Assembly (NCBI GenBank): GCA_905199755.1
Contig: CAJKHT010000063.1
Location: 1-16,120 of the forward strand
Origin: an uncultured Eubacteriales bacterium
GTDB taxonomy: Bacteria; Bacillota; Clostridia; UBA1381
Direction of reading: 5' to 3'
DNA: 16,120 nt
Both the position numbers and the translations under genes were made by a program. Position 1 is the stretch's first letter. Each line of letters begins with the position of its first letter. Positions 6,197 through 13,928 of the stretch are shown here, piece after piece. The notes under the pieces were generated by a model that saw only the letters and a list, made by a program, of their open reading frames with translations, was not told where the DNA came from and searched no databases.

Positions 6197-8450
6197 AGAA
6201 AACAAAACCATACTTTCGCCGGAAAAAATCAAGGAGCACAGCAGTACGGATACCGATGTGCTTGTCGATGAAATTATCAGCCGTGTAAAACAGTACAGTC
6301 CGTCGGCGAATACCGATATAATATATGTCGCATACCTCCTTGCGAAAAATGCTCATAAAAACCAATTCAGAAAAAGCGGAGATCCGTATATAGAGCATCC
6401 AGTCCAGGTGGCATATATAGCGTCGCAGATTAAGCTTGATGCGGTGACAATCTGTGCTTGTCTGCTGCATGATGTGATTGAAGATACGCCGTACACCTAT
6501 GAGGATATACAGACAATCTTCGGCAGCAATGTGGCGGAGCTTGTGGACGGAGTTACAAAGCTTGCTAAAATTAAGTATAATACGCGCGAGGAACAGCAGG
6601 TTGAAAACCTGCGTAAAATGTTTTTCGCCATGTCAAAGGATATACGTGTTATAGTCATAAAGCTTCTTGACAGACTTCATAACATGCGTACCTTAAATTT
6701 CATGCCGCGCAACAAACAGCTTATAATATCAAAGGAAACGCTTGATGTATATGCACCCTTGGCTCACCGTCTCGGTATGTCTAAAATCAAGATTGAGCTT
6801 GAGGATTTGTCGCTGAAATATCTCGATCCCATTGCATACGAGGAAATAAGAACAAGCATTAATCAGAAAAAAAGCGAGCGCGAGCAGTTTATAACCGAGA
6901 TAATGTCCATTCTTGCCGGGAAACTGAAAACCCTCGGCATCAAAGGACAGGTCACGGGGCGCGCAAAGCACTTTTACAGCATTTTCAGAAAAATGTATAC
7001 GCAAAACAAAACCATGGAGGAGCTTTATGATTTGTTTGCCGTAAGAGTTATTGTGGATACGGTGGCAGACTGTTATGCGGTTCTGGGAATGGTACATGAT
7101 TTGTATACTCCCGTACCGATGCGGTTTAAGGACTATATTGCGATGCCTAAGCCGAATATGTATCAGTCGCTTCATACCACGGTGATAGGCCCCAACGGCA
7201 CACCGTTTGAAATTCAGATACGTACATGGGATATGCACCGAGTTGCCGAGGAGGGTATCGCGGCGCATTGGAAGTACAAGGAGGGTACAAGCGGTTCAAG
7301 CGCGATGGACAGCACATTAAGCTGGGTTCGCCAGCTGCTTGATACACAGACGGAAATAATAGATACCGATGAGTTTTTCAATACTCTGAAATTTGATTTG
7401 TTTGCCGATGAGGTTTTTGTGTTTACTCCACAGGGCAAGGTTATATCTCTGCCGGCTAAAAGCACGGTTATCGACTTTGCATTTGCAATACATTCGCAGG
7501 TAGGCTATAAAATGAGCGGAGCAAAGGTAAACGGAAAAATCGTTCCGAACAGCTATATTCTGCAAAACGGCGAAATAGTGGAAATCCTTACGGCGAATAC
7601 GCGCGGACCAAGCCGTGACTGGCTCAAAATATGCCGCACATCGTCGGCAAAAAATAAAATAAACCAGTGGTTTAAGCGCGAACGCCGCGATGAAAACATA
7701 GAACACGGCAAGGAGCTTATAGAACACGAATTAAGACGCGTGGGAAACACGCACGCTCAGCTGTTTAAGCCGGAATGGCTGGAGGTTATAATAAAACGCT
7801 ATGGCTTTGCCACACTTGACGATTTGTATGCAAGTGTCGGCTACGGCGGACTTACGGCGCAAAAGGTTGTCATACGTCTGCGTGAGAACTGGCTTGCACA
7901 GCAAAAGGAAATAAAGGAAAAGAAACGTCTGGAGGATATAGCGTCGGGCAAGACAGAGCCTCCCGAGCCTGTGCCTAAGAAAACGCAGTCATCGGGAAAG
8001 GGCATTATTGTAAAGGGAATAGATAACTGCCTTGTGCGTCTGGCGCATTGCTGCAATCCCGTATCGGGTGACGATATTGTGGGATTTATAACAAAAGGCC
8101 GCGGAGTGAGCGTGCATCGCCGCGACTGCCCGAATATGAATCCCGATATATTGTCGGACGAGGATAAAAACAGATTCATTCCCGTTGAATGGGATGATGA
8201 GCGCAGTACCTCATACACAGCCAATCTGCAGGTCGAGTCGCCTAACCGCTCCGGCATACTTCTGGAAATTACAAATATTCTGTCGGGACTTAATATTCCG
8301 TTTTTGTCGGTCAATGCTTTTGTGAACAAAAAGGGTATAGCGGTTATACAGATGGGCATTGAAATCAGAAACACGGCAGACCTTGCATTGGTGGTAAAAA
8401 AGATAAAACAAATACGCGGAGTCACCTCGGTAACGAGAACTTCCAATTGA
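6189..8450 (+). CDS. relA: Bifunctional (p)ppGpp synthetase/hydrolase Rel
   Basis: Long RelA/SpoT homologue (753 aa) that makes (p)ppGpp on stalled ribosomes and also degrades it. The HD hydrolase domain is at about 45-190 with LLHDVIEDT (H94, D95) intact, so hydrolase activity is expected. The synthetase domain is at about 255-365, with RFKD at 312-315; this RxKD form is typical of bifunctional enzymes rather than RelA-only synthetases (ExDD). A TGS domain follows at about 406-468 (DEVFVFTPQGKVISLP), then a helical part, a zinc-finger/RIS domain with H620, C621, C622 and C647 (LAHCCNP, RRDCPN), and a C-terminal ACT domain at about 677-750. The start ATG has a strong AAAGGAGG (6173-6180) placed inside the end of recJ. 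The gene next to it is yaaA, not the usual dtd, which is uncommon. Confidence 0.96.
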   Translation: MAEENKTILSPEKIKEHSSTDTDVLVDEIISRVKQYSPSANTDIIYVAYLLAKNAHKNQFRKSGDPYIEHPVQVAYIASQIKLDAVTICACLLHDVIEDTPYTYEDIQTIFGSNVAELVDGVTKLAKIKYNTREEQQVENLRKMFFAMSKDIRVIVIKLLDRLHNMRTLNFMPRNKQLIISKETLDVYAPLAHRLGMSKIKIELEDLSLKYLDPIAYEEIRTSINQKKSEREQFITEIMSILAGKLKTLGIKGQVTGRAKHFYSIFRKMYTQNKTMEELYDLFAVRVIVDTVADCYAVLGMVHDLYTPVPMRFKDYIAMPKPNMYQSLHTTVIGPNGTPFEIQIRTWDMHRVAEEGIAAHWKYKEGTSGSSAMDSTLSWVRQLLDTQTEIIDTDEFFNTLKFDLFADEVFVFTPQGKVISLPAKSTVIDFAFAIHSQVGYKMSGAKVNGKIVPNSYILQNGEIVEILTANTRGPSRDWLKICRTSSAKNKINQWFKRERRDENIEHGKELIEHELRRVGNTHAQLFKPEWLEVIIKRYGFATLDDLYASVGYGGLTAQKVVIRLRENWLAQQKEIKEKKRLEDIASGKTEPPEPVPKKTQSSGKGIIVKGIDNCLVRLAHCCNPVSGDDIVGFITKGRGVSVHRRDCPNMNPDILSDEDKNRFIPVEWDDERSTSYTANLQVESPNRSGILLEITNILSGLNIPFLSVNAFVNKKGIAVIQMGIEIRNTADLALVVKKIKQIRGVTSVTRTSN

Positions 8451-8465
8451 TTTACGGAGACTGTA

Positions 8466-8696
8466 ATGGAAAATATTAAAACAGGTATAAAAACAGAATA
8501 TATAAAGCTTGACCAGCTTTTGAAATTCAGCCAAATAGCCGAATCGGGCAGCGACGCAAAGGATATGATTCTGGAGGGTATTGTTTCGGTAAACGGCGAG
8601 AAATGTGAAATGCGCGGAAAGAAAATCCGCAGCGGAGATAAGGTAACGGTTGAATTTGAGGACGAAACCGTGGTAATAGACGTAGAAAACGAATAA
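8466..8696 (+). CDS. yaaA: S4-domain RNA-binding protein YaaA
   Basis: A 76-aa protein made almost only of an S4 RNA-binding domain: IKLDQLLKFSQIAESGSDAKDMILEGIVSVNGE (about 14-45) followed by GKKIRSGDKVTV. It matches the YaaA/RlbA family found just before recF in Firmicutes, where a role in ribosome biogenesis is suspected. The ATG has ACGGAGA six bases upstream. It sits 15 bases after rel and one base before recF; the dnaN gene that normally precedes it is missing. The small size is normal for the family. Confidence 0.88.
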   Translation: MENIKTGIKTEYIKLDQLLKFSQIAESGSDAKDMILEGIVSVNGEKCEMRGKKIRSGDKVTVEFEDETVVIDVENE

Positions 8697-8697
8697 A

Positions 8698-9783
8698 ATG
8701 TACATTTCTTCGATTAAGCTGAATAATTTCAGAAATTATGAAAATGAGACTATTGAACTGTCACCGCTGACAAACGTTATATACGGTGATAATGCACAGG
8801 GGAAAACCAATATTCTCGAGGCGGTGTATCTGTTTGCGCAGGGCAGGAGCCACAGGGCAAAATCAGACCGTGAGCTTATACGTTTCGGCTGCGACTTTGC
8901 AAACGTTTCGCTGAATTTCCATGACAGGAACCGTGATTATACGGCTTCACTGCGGCTCATAAAGGACGGAAAGAAAAGCATAAAAATCAACCATATTCAG
9001 ATAACGCGGCTTTCAATGCTTATGAGCTATCTTAATGCGGTTATGTTTTCGCCGGAGGATTTGGAGCTTGTAAAGGGCGCTCCGTCGGTGCGCAGGCACT
9101 TTATAGACAGTGCCGTGAGCCAGCTCTATCCGGGGTATCTTGCCGGACTTATTGAATACAACAAGGCTTTAATGCAGAAAAACAGCCTTTTGAAATCAAT
9201 CAGAGCCGGAAATAAGAAAGCGGTCAATATGCTTGATATATGGGACGGTCAGCTTGCCGCGGCAGGGGCAAAAATCATGAATTCGCGCATAAAATCCATT
9301 GAGCTTTTAAACGGCTTTGCCTCGGACATACAAAATGAAATATCGGGCGAGAAGCTGCTTCTGGAATATAATCCCAGTGTAAAAATTAAGGATATTACCG
9401 AAAACGCTTTTATGGAATATCTTTCGGAAAGACGTACACGTGAGCTTGAAACGGCAGCGGCACAATACGGAATACAGCGTGATGACATTTCAATTTATAT
9501 AAACGGACGCGAAGCACGGGTTTTCGGCTCACAGGGACAGCAGCGCACCGCGGCTTTAAGCATGAAAATCGCACAGGCGGATTATATTGAAAGCGTAAAG
9601 GGCGAATATCCCGTTCTTCTGCTTGACGATATATTGAGTGAGCTTGACATAAATCGTAGACGCTATCTGTCGGAAAAGATAAAAAACAAGCAGGTGCTTA
9701 TCACAAGCACGGATACGGATATATCCGAATCCTCGGACGAAACACGGCTGTTTCATGTAAAAAACGGAAAAATTATATATTAA
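8698..9783 (+). CDS. recF: DNA replication and repair protein RecF
   Basis: SMC-like ATPase of 361 aa that binds gapped DNA and, with RecO and RecR, loads RecA. Walker A is GDNAQGKTN (30-38), with the usual N-terminal ISSIKLNNFRNYE. The ABC-type signature GSQGQQRTAALSMKIAQ is at 277-293, Walker B with the D-loop VLLLDDILSELD at 306-317, and ITSTD near 335-339. Length is standard. The ATG lies one base after the yaaA stop with no clear ribosome binding site, so translation is probably coupled to yaaA. It lies between yaaA and remB as in B. subtilis. Confidence 0.96.
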   Translation: MYISSIKLNNFRNYENETIELSPLTNVIYGDNAQGKTNILEAVYLFAQGRSHRAKSDRELIRFGCDFANVSLNFHDRNRDYTASLRLIKDGKKSIKINHIQITRLSMLMSYLNAVMFSPEDLELVKGAPSVRRHFIDSAVSQLYPGYLAGLIEYNKALMQKNSLLKSIRAGNKKAVNMLDIWDGQLAAAGAKIMNSRIKSIELLNGFASDIQNEISGEKLLLEYNPSVKIKDITENAFMEYLSERRTRELETAAAQYGIQRDDISIYINGREARVFGSQGQQRTAALSMKIAQADYIESVKGEYPVLLLDDILSELDINRRRYLSEKIKNKQVLITSTDTDISESSDETRLFHVKNGKIIY

Positions 9784-9795
9784 GGAGTTAAGAAA

Positions 9796-10059
9796 ATGTA
9801 TCTTCATGCAGGCAGCAATTATGTTGTCAATACAAAGGAAATCATCGGCATTTTTGATATGGACAATACAACCGTGTCGCGTCTGGGACGTAACTTTCTG
9901 TCCCGCGCCCAGCAAAACAATGAGGTTATTAATGCTACGGAGGGCTTGCCTCTGTCATATATAGTATCAAACCGCAAAGGAGAATCGAAAATATATATTT
10001 CATCATTTTCTCCGCGCGTGTTATCAAAACGAACAAAAACGTCAAAAATCATTCTGTAA
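9796..10059 (+). CDS. remB: RemB/YaaB-type DUF370 regulator
   Basis: An 87-aa protein of the DUF370 (RemA/RemB) family, close to the B. subtilis YaaB (RemB) pattern: MYLHAGSNYVVNTKEIIGIFDMDNTTVS at the start and YIVSNRKGESKIYISSFSPRVLSKR near the end. RemA and RemB are needed for extracellular matrix gene expression in B. subtilis; whether this copy regulates biofilm genes here cannot be told. AAGGAG (9782-9787) overlaps the recF stop and sits eight bases before the ATG. Its place between recF and gyrB is the conserved one and is the main support for RemB over RemA. Confidence 0.88.
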   Translation: MYLHAGSNYVVNTKEIIGIFDMDNTTVSRLGRNFLSRAQQNNEVINATEGLPLSYIVSNRKGESKIYISSFSPRVLSKRTKTSKIIL

Positions 10060-10072
10060 GGAGTTATTATAA

Positions 10073-12001
10073 ATGAGTGAATTAGAAAAAATCGAAACAA
10101 AATATGACGAAAATCAAATTCAGGTTCTTGAGGGACTTGAGGCGGTAAGAAAACGTCCGGGTATGTATATCGGTTCAACGTCCGCCCCCGGCCTGCATCA
10201 CCTTGTGTATGAGATTGTGGATAACTCGATTGATGAGGCGCTTGCCGGATATTGTACCGAAATACGCGTCGACATCAATCCCGATAATTCGTGTACCGTT
10301 ACGGATAACGGACGAGGAATACCCGTCGGAATACATCCGCAGCAGGGTATACCTACCGTTGAGGTTGTTCTCACAATACTCCATGCCGGCGGAAAATTCG
10401 GCGGCGGCGGATATAAAGTTTCGGGCGGTCTGCACGGTGTCGGTTCGTCGGTTGTTAACGCTCTTTCGGAGCGCCTTGAAGTAGAGGTTTCCGACGGTGA
10501 GCATGTTTATTATCAGAGATATGAGCGCGGCAAGCCGATGTGTAAGCTAAAAATTATAGGCGATACGGATAAGACAGGTACAAAAATCACGTTCCTGCCC
10601 GATCCCGAGATTTTTGAAGTGACCGAGTTTGACTATGATACATTATTAAAGCGTTTAAGAGAACAGGCATTTCTGAATAAGGGTGTCAGAATTATATTTA
10701 CCGACAAGCGTGAGGAGGAACCCGTTGAAAAGGTACTCCATGCCGAGGGCGGTATAAAGGAATTTGTCACCTATCTTAACAGAAGCAAGGAACCGATACA
10801 TGATGATATAATATACTTTGAAGCATCAAGAAAGGATATGCTGGTTGAGGTGGCAATGCAGTATACCACATCATATTCGGAAACGCTTCTGAGCTTTGCC
10901 AACAACATTCATACAATGGACGGCGGTACTCATGAAACAGGCTTTAAATCGGGACTTACAAGAGTCCTGAACGATTACGGCAGAAAATATAATATTCTCA
11001 AAGAAAAGGACCCCAATCTTTCGGGTGAGGATACGCGTGAGGGACTGACTGCAATTATTTCCGTAAAGGTTATGGAGGCGCAGTTTGAAGGTCAGACAAA
11101 AACCAAGCTCGGAAACAGTGAAGCAAGAACGCTTGTTGAAAGTGCATTGTCGGACAAGCTGAGTGCATTTCTCGAGGAAAATCCTAAGGTTGCACGGACG
11201 ATACTTGAAAAAACGCTCACCGCATCACGTGCAAGAGAGGCGGCGAAGCGTGCGAGAGAAGCAACAAGAAAGAACAGCAGTGCATCAAATTCGGCTGTTC
11301 TGGGCAAGCTGGCACGCTGTACGGACGAGGGCGCCGATTATGCGGAGCTGTTTATTGTCGAGGGAGACAGTGCGGGCGGCAGCGCAAAGCAGGGACGTAA
11401 CAGACGCTATCAGGCTGTACTTCCGCTTTGGGGTAAAATGCTTAACGTTGAAAAGTCGCGTATAGATAAGGTTTATTCAAATGAAAAGCTGCTGCCTATT
11501 ATTCAGGCTTTGGGTGCCGGTATAGGCGATGAATTCGATCCGGCAAATCTTAAATACGGAAAAATTATCATAATGGCAGATGCCGATGTCGACGGCTCGC
11601 ATATCAGAACGCTGCTGCTTACATTTTTCTTCCGTTATATGCGTCCGCTTATCGATAACGGAAATGTGTATATTGCACAGCCGCCGCTGTTTAAGGTGTT
11701 TAAGGGAAAGAATAAAAATCTTGAGGAAAGATTTGCTTTTGATGAAATCGAGCGTGACCGCCTGATTGCCGAAATGGGAAACGGCGCCAAGGTGCAGCGC
11801 TATAAAGGTTTGGGAGAAATGGATCCGCCGGAGCTTAAGGAAACCACAATGGATCCCGAAAAACGTACATTGCTGCGTGTGGAGCTTGCAGATGCCATTG
11901 CAGCCGACGAAACCTTCAGTATTCTTATGGGTGAAAAGGTTGAACCACGCCGTGACTTTATTGAAGCAAATGCGAAATATGTTTCAAATCTTGATATATA
12001 A
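10073..12001 (+). CDS. gyrB: DNA gyrase subunit B
   Basis: ATPase subunit of DNA gyrase (642 aa), which with GyrA introduces negative supercoils. The GHKL ATPase domain holds catalytic E47 (LVYEIVDNSIDEA), DNGRGIP at 78-84 and the lid GGKFGGGGYKVSGGLHGVG (106-124). The TOPRIM domain has VEGDSAGGSAKQGR with E430, and the metal triad D503, D505 and D507 in MADADVDGSH. The tail QRYKGLGEMDPPELKETTMDP is normal. GyrB is favoured over ParE by ADVDGSHIRTLLLTFFFRYM and by the recF-remB neighbourhood. The residue equal to E. coli K447 is W453 (LPLWGKMLN). AAGGAG (10058-10063) overlaps the remB stop and lies nine bases before the ATG; the same ten bases TAAGGAGTTA open both the recF-remB and remB-gyrB junctions. 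gyrA does not follow. Confidence 0.97.
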   Translation: MSELEKIETKYDENQIQVLEGLEAVRKRPGMYIGSTSAPGLHHLVYEIVDNSIDEALAGYCTEIRVDINPDNSCTVTDNGRGIPVGIHPQQGIPTVEVVLTILHAGGKFGGGGYKVSGGLHGVGSSVVNALSERLEVEVSDGEHVYYQRYERGKPMCKLKIIGDTDKTGTKITFLPDPEIFEVTEFDYDTLLKRLREQAFLNKGVRIIFTDKREEEPVEKVLHAEGGIKEFVTYLNRSKEPIHDDIIYFEASRKDMLVEVAMQYTTSYSETLLSFANNIHTMDGGTHETGFKSGLTRVLNDYGRKYNILKEKDPNLSGEDTREGLTAIISVKVMEAQFEGQTKTKLGNSEARTLVESALSDKLSAFLEENPKVARTILEKTLTASRAREAAKRAREATRKNSSASNSAVLGKLARCTDEGADYAELFIVEGDSAGGSAKQGRNRRYQAVLPLWGKMLNVEKSRIDKVYSNEKLLPIIQALGAGIGDEFDPANLKYGKIIIMADADVDGSHIRTLLLTFFFRYMRPLIDNGNVYIAQPPLFKVFKGKNKNLEERFAFDEIERDRLIAEMGNGAKVQRYKGLGEMDPPELKETTMDPEKRTLLRVELADAIAADETFSILMGEKVEPRRDFIEANAKYVSNLDI

Positions 12002-12006
12002 ATTGG

Positions 12007-12034
12007 TTTAAAAAATAACGGTATATCATATAAT
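12007..12034 (+). promoter_or_regulatory. Possible promoter inside the gyrB terminator
   Basis: A perfect -10 TATAAT lies at 12029-12034 in the terminator loop, with TTTAAA (12007-12012; four of six bases match TTGACA) 16 bases upstream. Transcription would begin near 12041 and produce a short leader for the gene at 12072, which has no other visible promoter. A/T-rich DNA easily yields such matches, so this is tentative. Confidence 0.35.
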
Positions 12035-12053
12035 AATGGTATACCGTTATTTT
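12012..12053 (+). terminator. Terminator after gyrB
   Basis: A perfect 14-bp stem (AAAATAACGGTATA at 12012-12025 with its complement at 12040-12053) and a 14-base loop, with the right arm running into T-rich sequence (12050-12055). It closes the six-gene run. The stem is A/T-rich, so it may be leaky. The loop holds TATAAT at 12029-12034. Confidence 0.75.
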
Positions 12054-12071
12054 TATTCGAGGTGATTGGCT

Positions 12072-12491
12072 GTGGCAAAACGCATTTTTGAGTCAGGTAT
12101 ATTGTTTGCGCTCGGCGGAATATTCTATCTTCTGATTGAGCTTTTATGGCGCGGATATTCGCATTGGACAATGTTTTTTCTGGGAGGAACGTGTTTTCTG
12201 CTTTTGGGGCTTATAAATGAGTTTTACGATTTCTCGATTCCGCTTGTGCTGCAGATGTTTTTCGGAGCGGTCATTATTACCGCGCTGGAATTTATTGCGG
12301 GATATATATTAAATATCCGTATGGGACTGGAGGTGTGGGACTATTCCGCACTGCCGCTTAATATTCTCGGTCAGATAAGCCTGCCGTATATGATTTTATG
12401 GTTTTTCCTTTCCGCAGCATGCATTATAACGGACGATTGGCTGCGGTATGCGTTATTTGATGAGGAAAGACCGCACTATAAAATAGTATAA
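12072..12491 (+). CDS. CmpB-type putative ABC transporter membrane protein
   Basis: Membrane protein of 139 aa that matches the pattern of the putative ABC-transporter type IV / CmpB family (PF06541): GGIFYLLIELLWRGYSHWTM, GGTCFLLLGLINE, IPLVLQM, ITALEFIAGYILN, WDYSALPLNILGQISL. Four membrane segments are visible at about 7-25, 33-48, 56-80 and 99-119, with a charged C-terminal tail. No ATP-binding partner is nearby, so a transport role is unproven; the family name is only a database label. A TTG at 12066 is an alternative start, but GAGGTGA (12059-12065) has a proper spacer only to the GTG at 12072. Confidence 0.82.
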   Translation: MAKRIFESGILFALGGIFYLLIELLWRGYSHWTMFFLGGTCFLLLGLINEFYDFSIPLVLQMFFGAVIITALEFIAGYILNIRMGLEVWDYSALPLNILGQISLPYMILWFFLSAACIITDDWLRYALFDEERPHYKIV

Positions 12492-12533
12492 AAAAATGAA
12501 GCTGCAAAAATAACTTTTGCAGCTTCATTTTTT
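12491..12533. terminator. Two-way terminator between the CmpB-like gene and icd
   Basis: A perfect 19-bp stem (12491-12509 and 12515-12533) with a 5-base loop ATAAC. The core GAAGCTGCAAAA/TTTTGCAGCTTC is flanked by six A on one side and six T on the other, so each strand presents a stem followed by a T run. It begins at the last base of the CmpB-like stop codon and ends one base before the icd stop codon, serving both convergent genes. Confidence 0.95.
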
Positions 12534-12534
12534 A

Positions 12535-13740
12535 TTACATCAGTTTTTTTAGGCGTTCATTAACAGCCTGTAAAAATTCCTCCGTATTAACCTTGGTTTT
12601 TTCGGGCAGCTTTGACAGAGCATATAAGTCACCTGTCATAACGCCGTCCTCTATTGTCTGAATAGTAGCTTTTTCGAGGTTGTCCGCAAATTTCATAAGG
12701 TCGTCCAAGCCGTCAAGCTCACCTCTCTTGCGGAGTGCGCCGGTCCATGCGAAAAGCGTTGCAACGGAGTTTGTAGAGGTTTCTTCGCCTTTGAGATATT
12801 TGTAGTAATGACGCTGTACCGTTCCGTGTGCAGCTTCATATTCATATACACCGTCAGGGGAAACAAGTACAGATGTCATCATTGCGAGCGAGCCGTATGC
12901 GGTAGCAACCATATCGCTCATAACGTCACCGTCATAGTTTTTGCATGCCCAGATATATCCGCCCTCGGAGCGTATAACGCGTGCAACCGCATCATCGATT
13001 AATGTATAGAAATATTCAATACCTGCCGCATCAAACTTTTCCTTATATTCCTTATCGAAAATTTCCTGGAAAATGTCCTTGAAACGATGATCGTATTTCT
13101 TTGAAATGGTGTCTTTTGTGGCAAACCATATATCTTTTTTCATATCCAAAGCATAGTTAAAGCATGCTCTTGCAAAGCTTTCGATACTGTCATCGCGGTT
13201 ATGCACACCCTGAATTATGCCGTCGCCCTTGAATTCGTGAATAGTCTCTCTTGTAACATTTCCGTCTTTATCGGTGCATACAAGCTCCGCTTTAGCGCCT
13301 GCCGGCACACGCATCTCAACATTTTTGTATATATCACCGTAAGCATGTCTTGCTATTGTTATCGGTTTTGTCCATGTGGGAATGTAAGGTGTAATTCCTT
13401 TTACGAGAATAGGAGTTCTGAATACCGTTCCGTCAAGAATTGCACGTATTGTACCGTTGGGAGATTTCCACATTTCCTTGAGGTCGTATTCAGGCATTCT
13501 TGCCGCATTCGGAGTAATCGTTGCACACTTTACCGCAACACCGTATTTCTTTGTTGCTTCGGCACTGTCAAAGGTTACCTTGTCATCGGTTTCGTTTCTG
13601 TGAACGAGTCCCAAATCGTAATATTCGGTTTTAAGGTCTATATATGGTGTTAAGAGTATATCCTTTATCATCTTCCAGATAACTCTTGTCATTTCGTCTC
13701 CGTCCATTTCGACAAGCGGCGTTTTCATCTGAATTTTCAT
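12535..13740 (-). CDS. icd: NADP-dependent isocitrate dehydrogenase, eukaryote-like type
   Basis: Homodimeric isocitrate dehydrogenase (401 aa) that oxidises isocitrate to 2-oxoglutarate and CO2, giving NADPH and the carbon skeleton for glutamate. It matches the subfamily of human IDH1 rather than the E. coli Icd type: S93, N95 and R99 (WKSPNGTIR), R108 (GTVFR) and R131 (IARHAYGD) for substrate; K209; metal ligands D250 (IDDAV), D272 and D276 (YDGDVMSD). AAHGTVQRHYYKY carries R310 and H311, the residues that in this subfamily read the NADP 2'-phosphate, so NADP is the expected cofactor. All key residues are intact. ATG at 13740 has AGGAGG (13749-13754) eight bases upstream. It is a single-gene unit with its own promoter and terminator; no citrate synthase or aconitase lies beside it. 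Confidence 0.96.
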   Translation of the reverse strand: MKIQMKTPLVEMDGDEMTRVIWKMIKDILLTPYIDLKTEYYDLGLVHRNETDDKVTFDSAEATKKYGVAVKCATITPNAARMPEYDLKEMWKSPNGTIRAILDGTVFRTPILVKGITPYIPTWTKPITIARHAYGDIYKNVEMRVPAGAKAELVCTDKDGNVTRETIHEFKGDGIIQGVHNRDDSIESFARACFNYALDMKKDIWFATKDTISKKYDHRFKDIFQEIFDKEYKEKFDAAGIEYFYTLIDDAVARVIRSEGGYIWACKNYDGDVMSDMVATAYGSLAMMTSVLVSPDGVYEYEAAHGTVQRHYYKYLKGEETSTNSVATLFAWTGALRKRGELDGLDDLMKFADNLEKATIQTIEDGVMTGDLYALSKLPEKTKVNTEEFLQAVNERLKKLM

Positions 13741-13767
13741 TTTGTTTTCCTCCTGTAATTAAAATGA

Positions 13768-13781
13768 GGGCATTTATGCCC
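13768..13781 (-). repeat. Small hairpin in the icd leader
   Basis: GGGCAT and ATGCCC face each other across two bases (13768-13781; realistic stem five pairs, loop four). In the mRNA it sits between the expected start of transcription near 13789 and the ribosome binding site. It may stabilise the 5' end; no riboswitch can be recognised. Confidence 0.4.
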
Positions 13782-13795
13782 CCCTTGCTGTTTAT

Positions 13796-13824
13796 ATCTT
13801 ACCATAATGTGATTTATTTGTCAA
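13796..13824 (-). promoter_or_regulatory. icd promoter, extended -10
   Basis: On the minus strand a perfect -35 TTGACA (13824-13819), 17 bases, then TAAGAT (13801-13796; four of six match) with TG one base ahead, the extended -10 form. Transcription should begin near 13789, giving a leader of about 50 bases. Confidence 0.8.
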
Positions 13825-13842
13825 TCAAAATTTCGCTTTTAT

Positions 13843-13870
13843 TCATACTTTTGCTATCTGCGCATATAAA
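13843..13870 (+). promoter_or_regulatory. SigE-like promoter of spoIVA
   Basis: TCATACT (13843-13849) matches six of seven bases of the B. subtilis SigE -35 (KMATATT), and 13 bases later CATATAAA (13863-13870) matches six of eight of the -10 (CATACANT). No good sigma-A promoter is visible ahead of the gene. B. subtilis spoIVA is transcribed by mother-cell SigE, which makes this reading likely but not proven. Confidence 0.45.
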
Positions 13871-13928
13871 TAAAACATAATTTAGTACAGGCAAATGACC
13901 TTGTCCGATTAAAAGGAGGAAAAAGCAA

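Noticed and set aside
7841..8446. Long minus-strand open frame (201 codons) opposite rel
   Set aside because: It lies wholly opposite a well-conserved gene, has no family-like motifs and no ribosome binding site; it is a shadow frame.
8451..8700. Replication origin beside the yaaA-recF-gyrB block
   Set aside because: There is no dnaA or dnaN, no intergenic space, and no cluster of DnaA boxes.
10073..12001. ParE (topoisomerase IV subunit B) instead of GyrB
   Set aside because: The ADVDGSHIRTLLLTFFFRYM form and the recF-remB neighbourhood favour gyrase.
12066..12071. TTG start for the CmpB-like gene
   Set aside because: The ribosome binding site at 12059-12065 touches the TTG and is spaced for the GTG at 12072.
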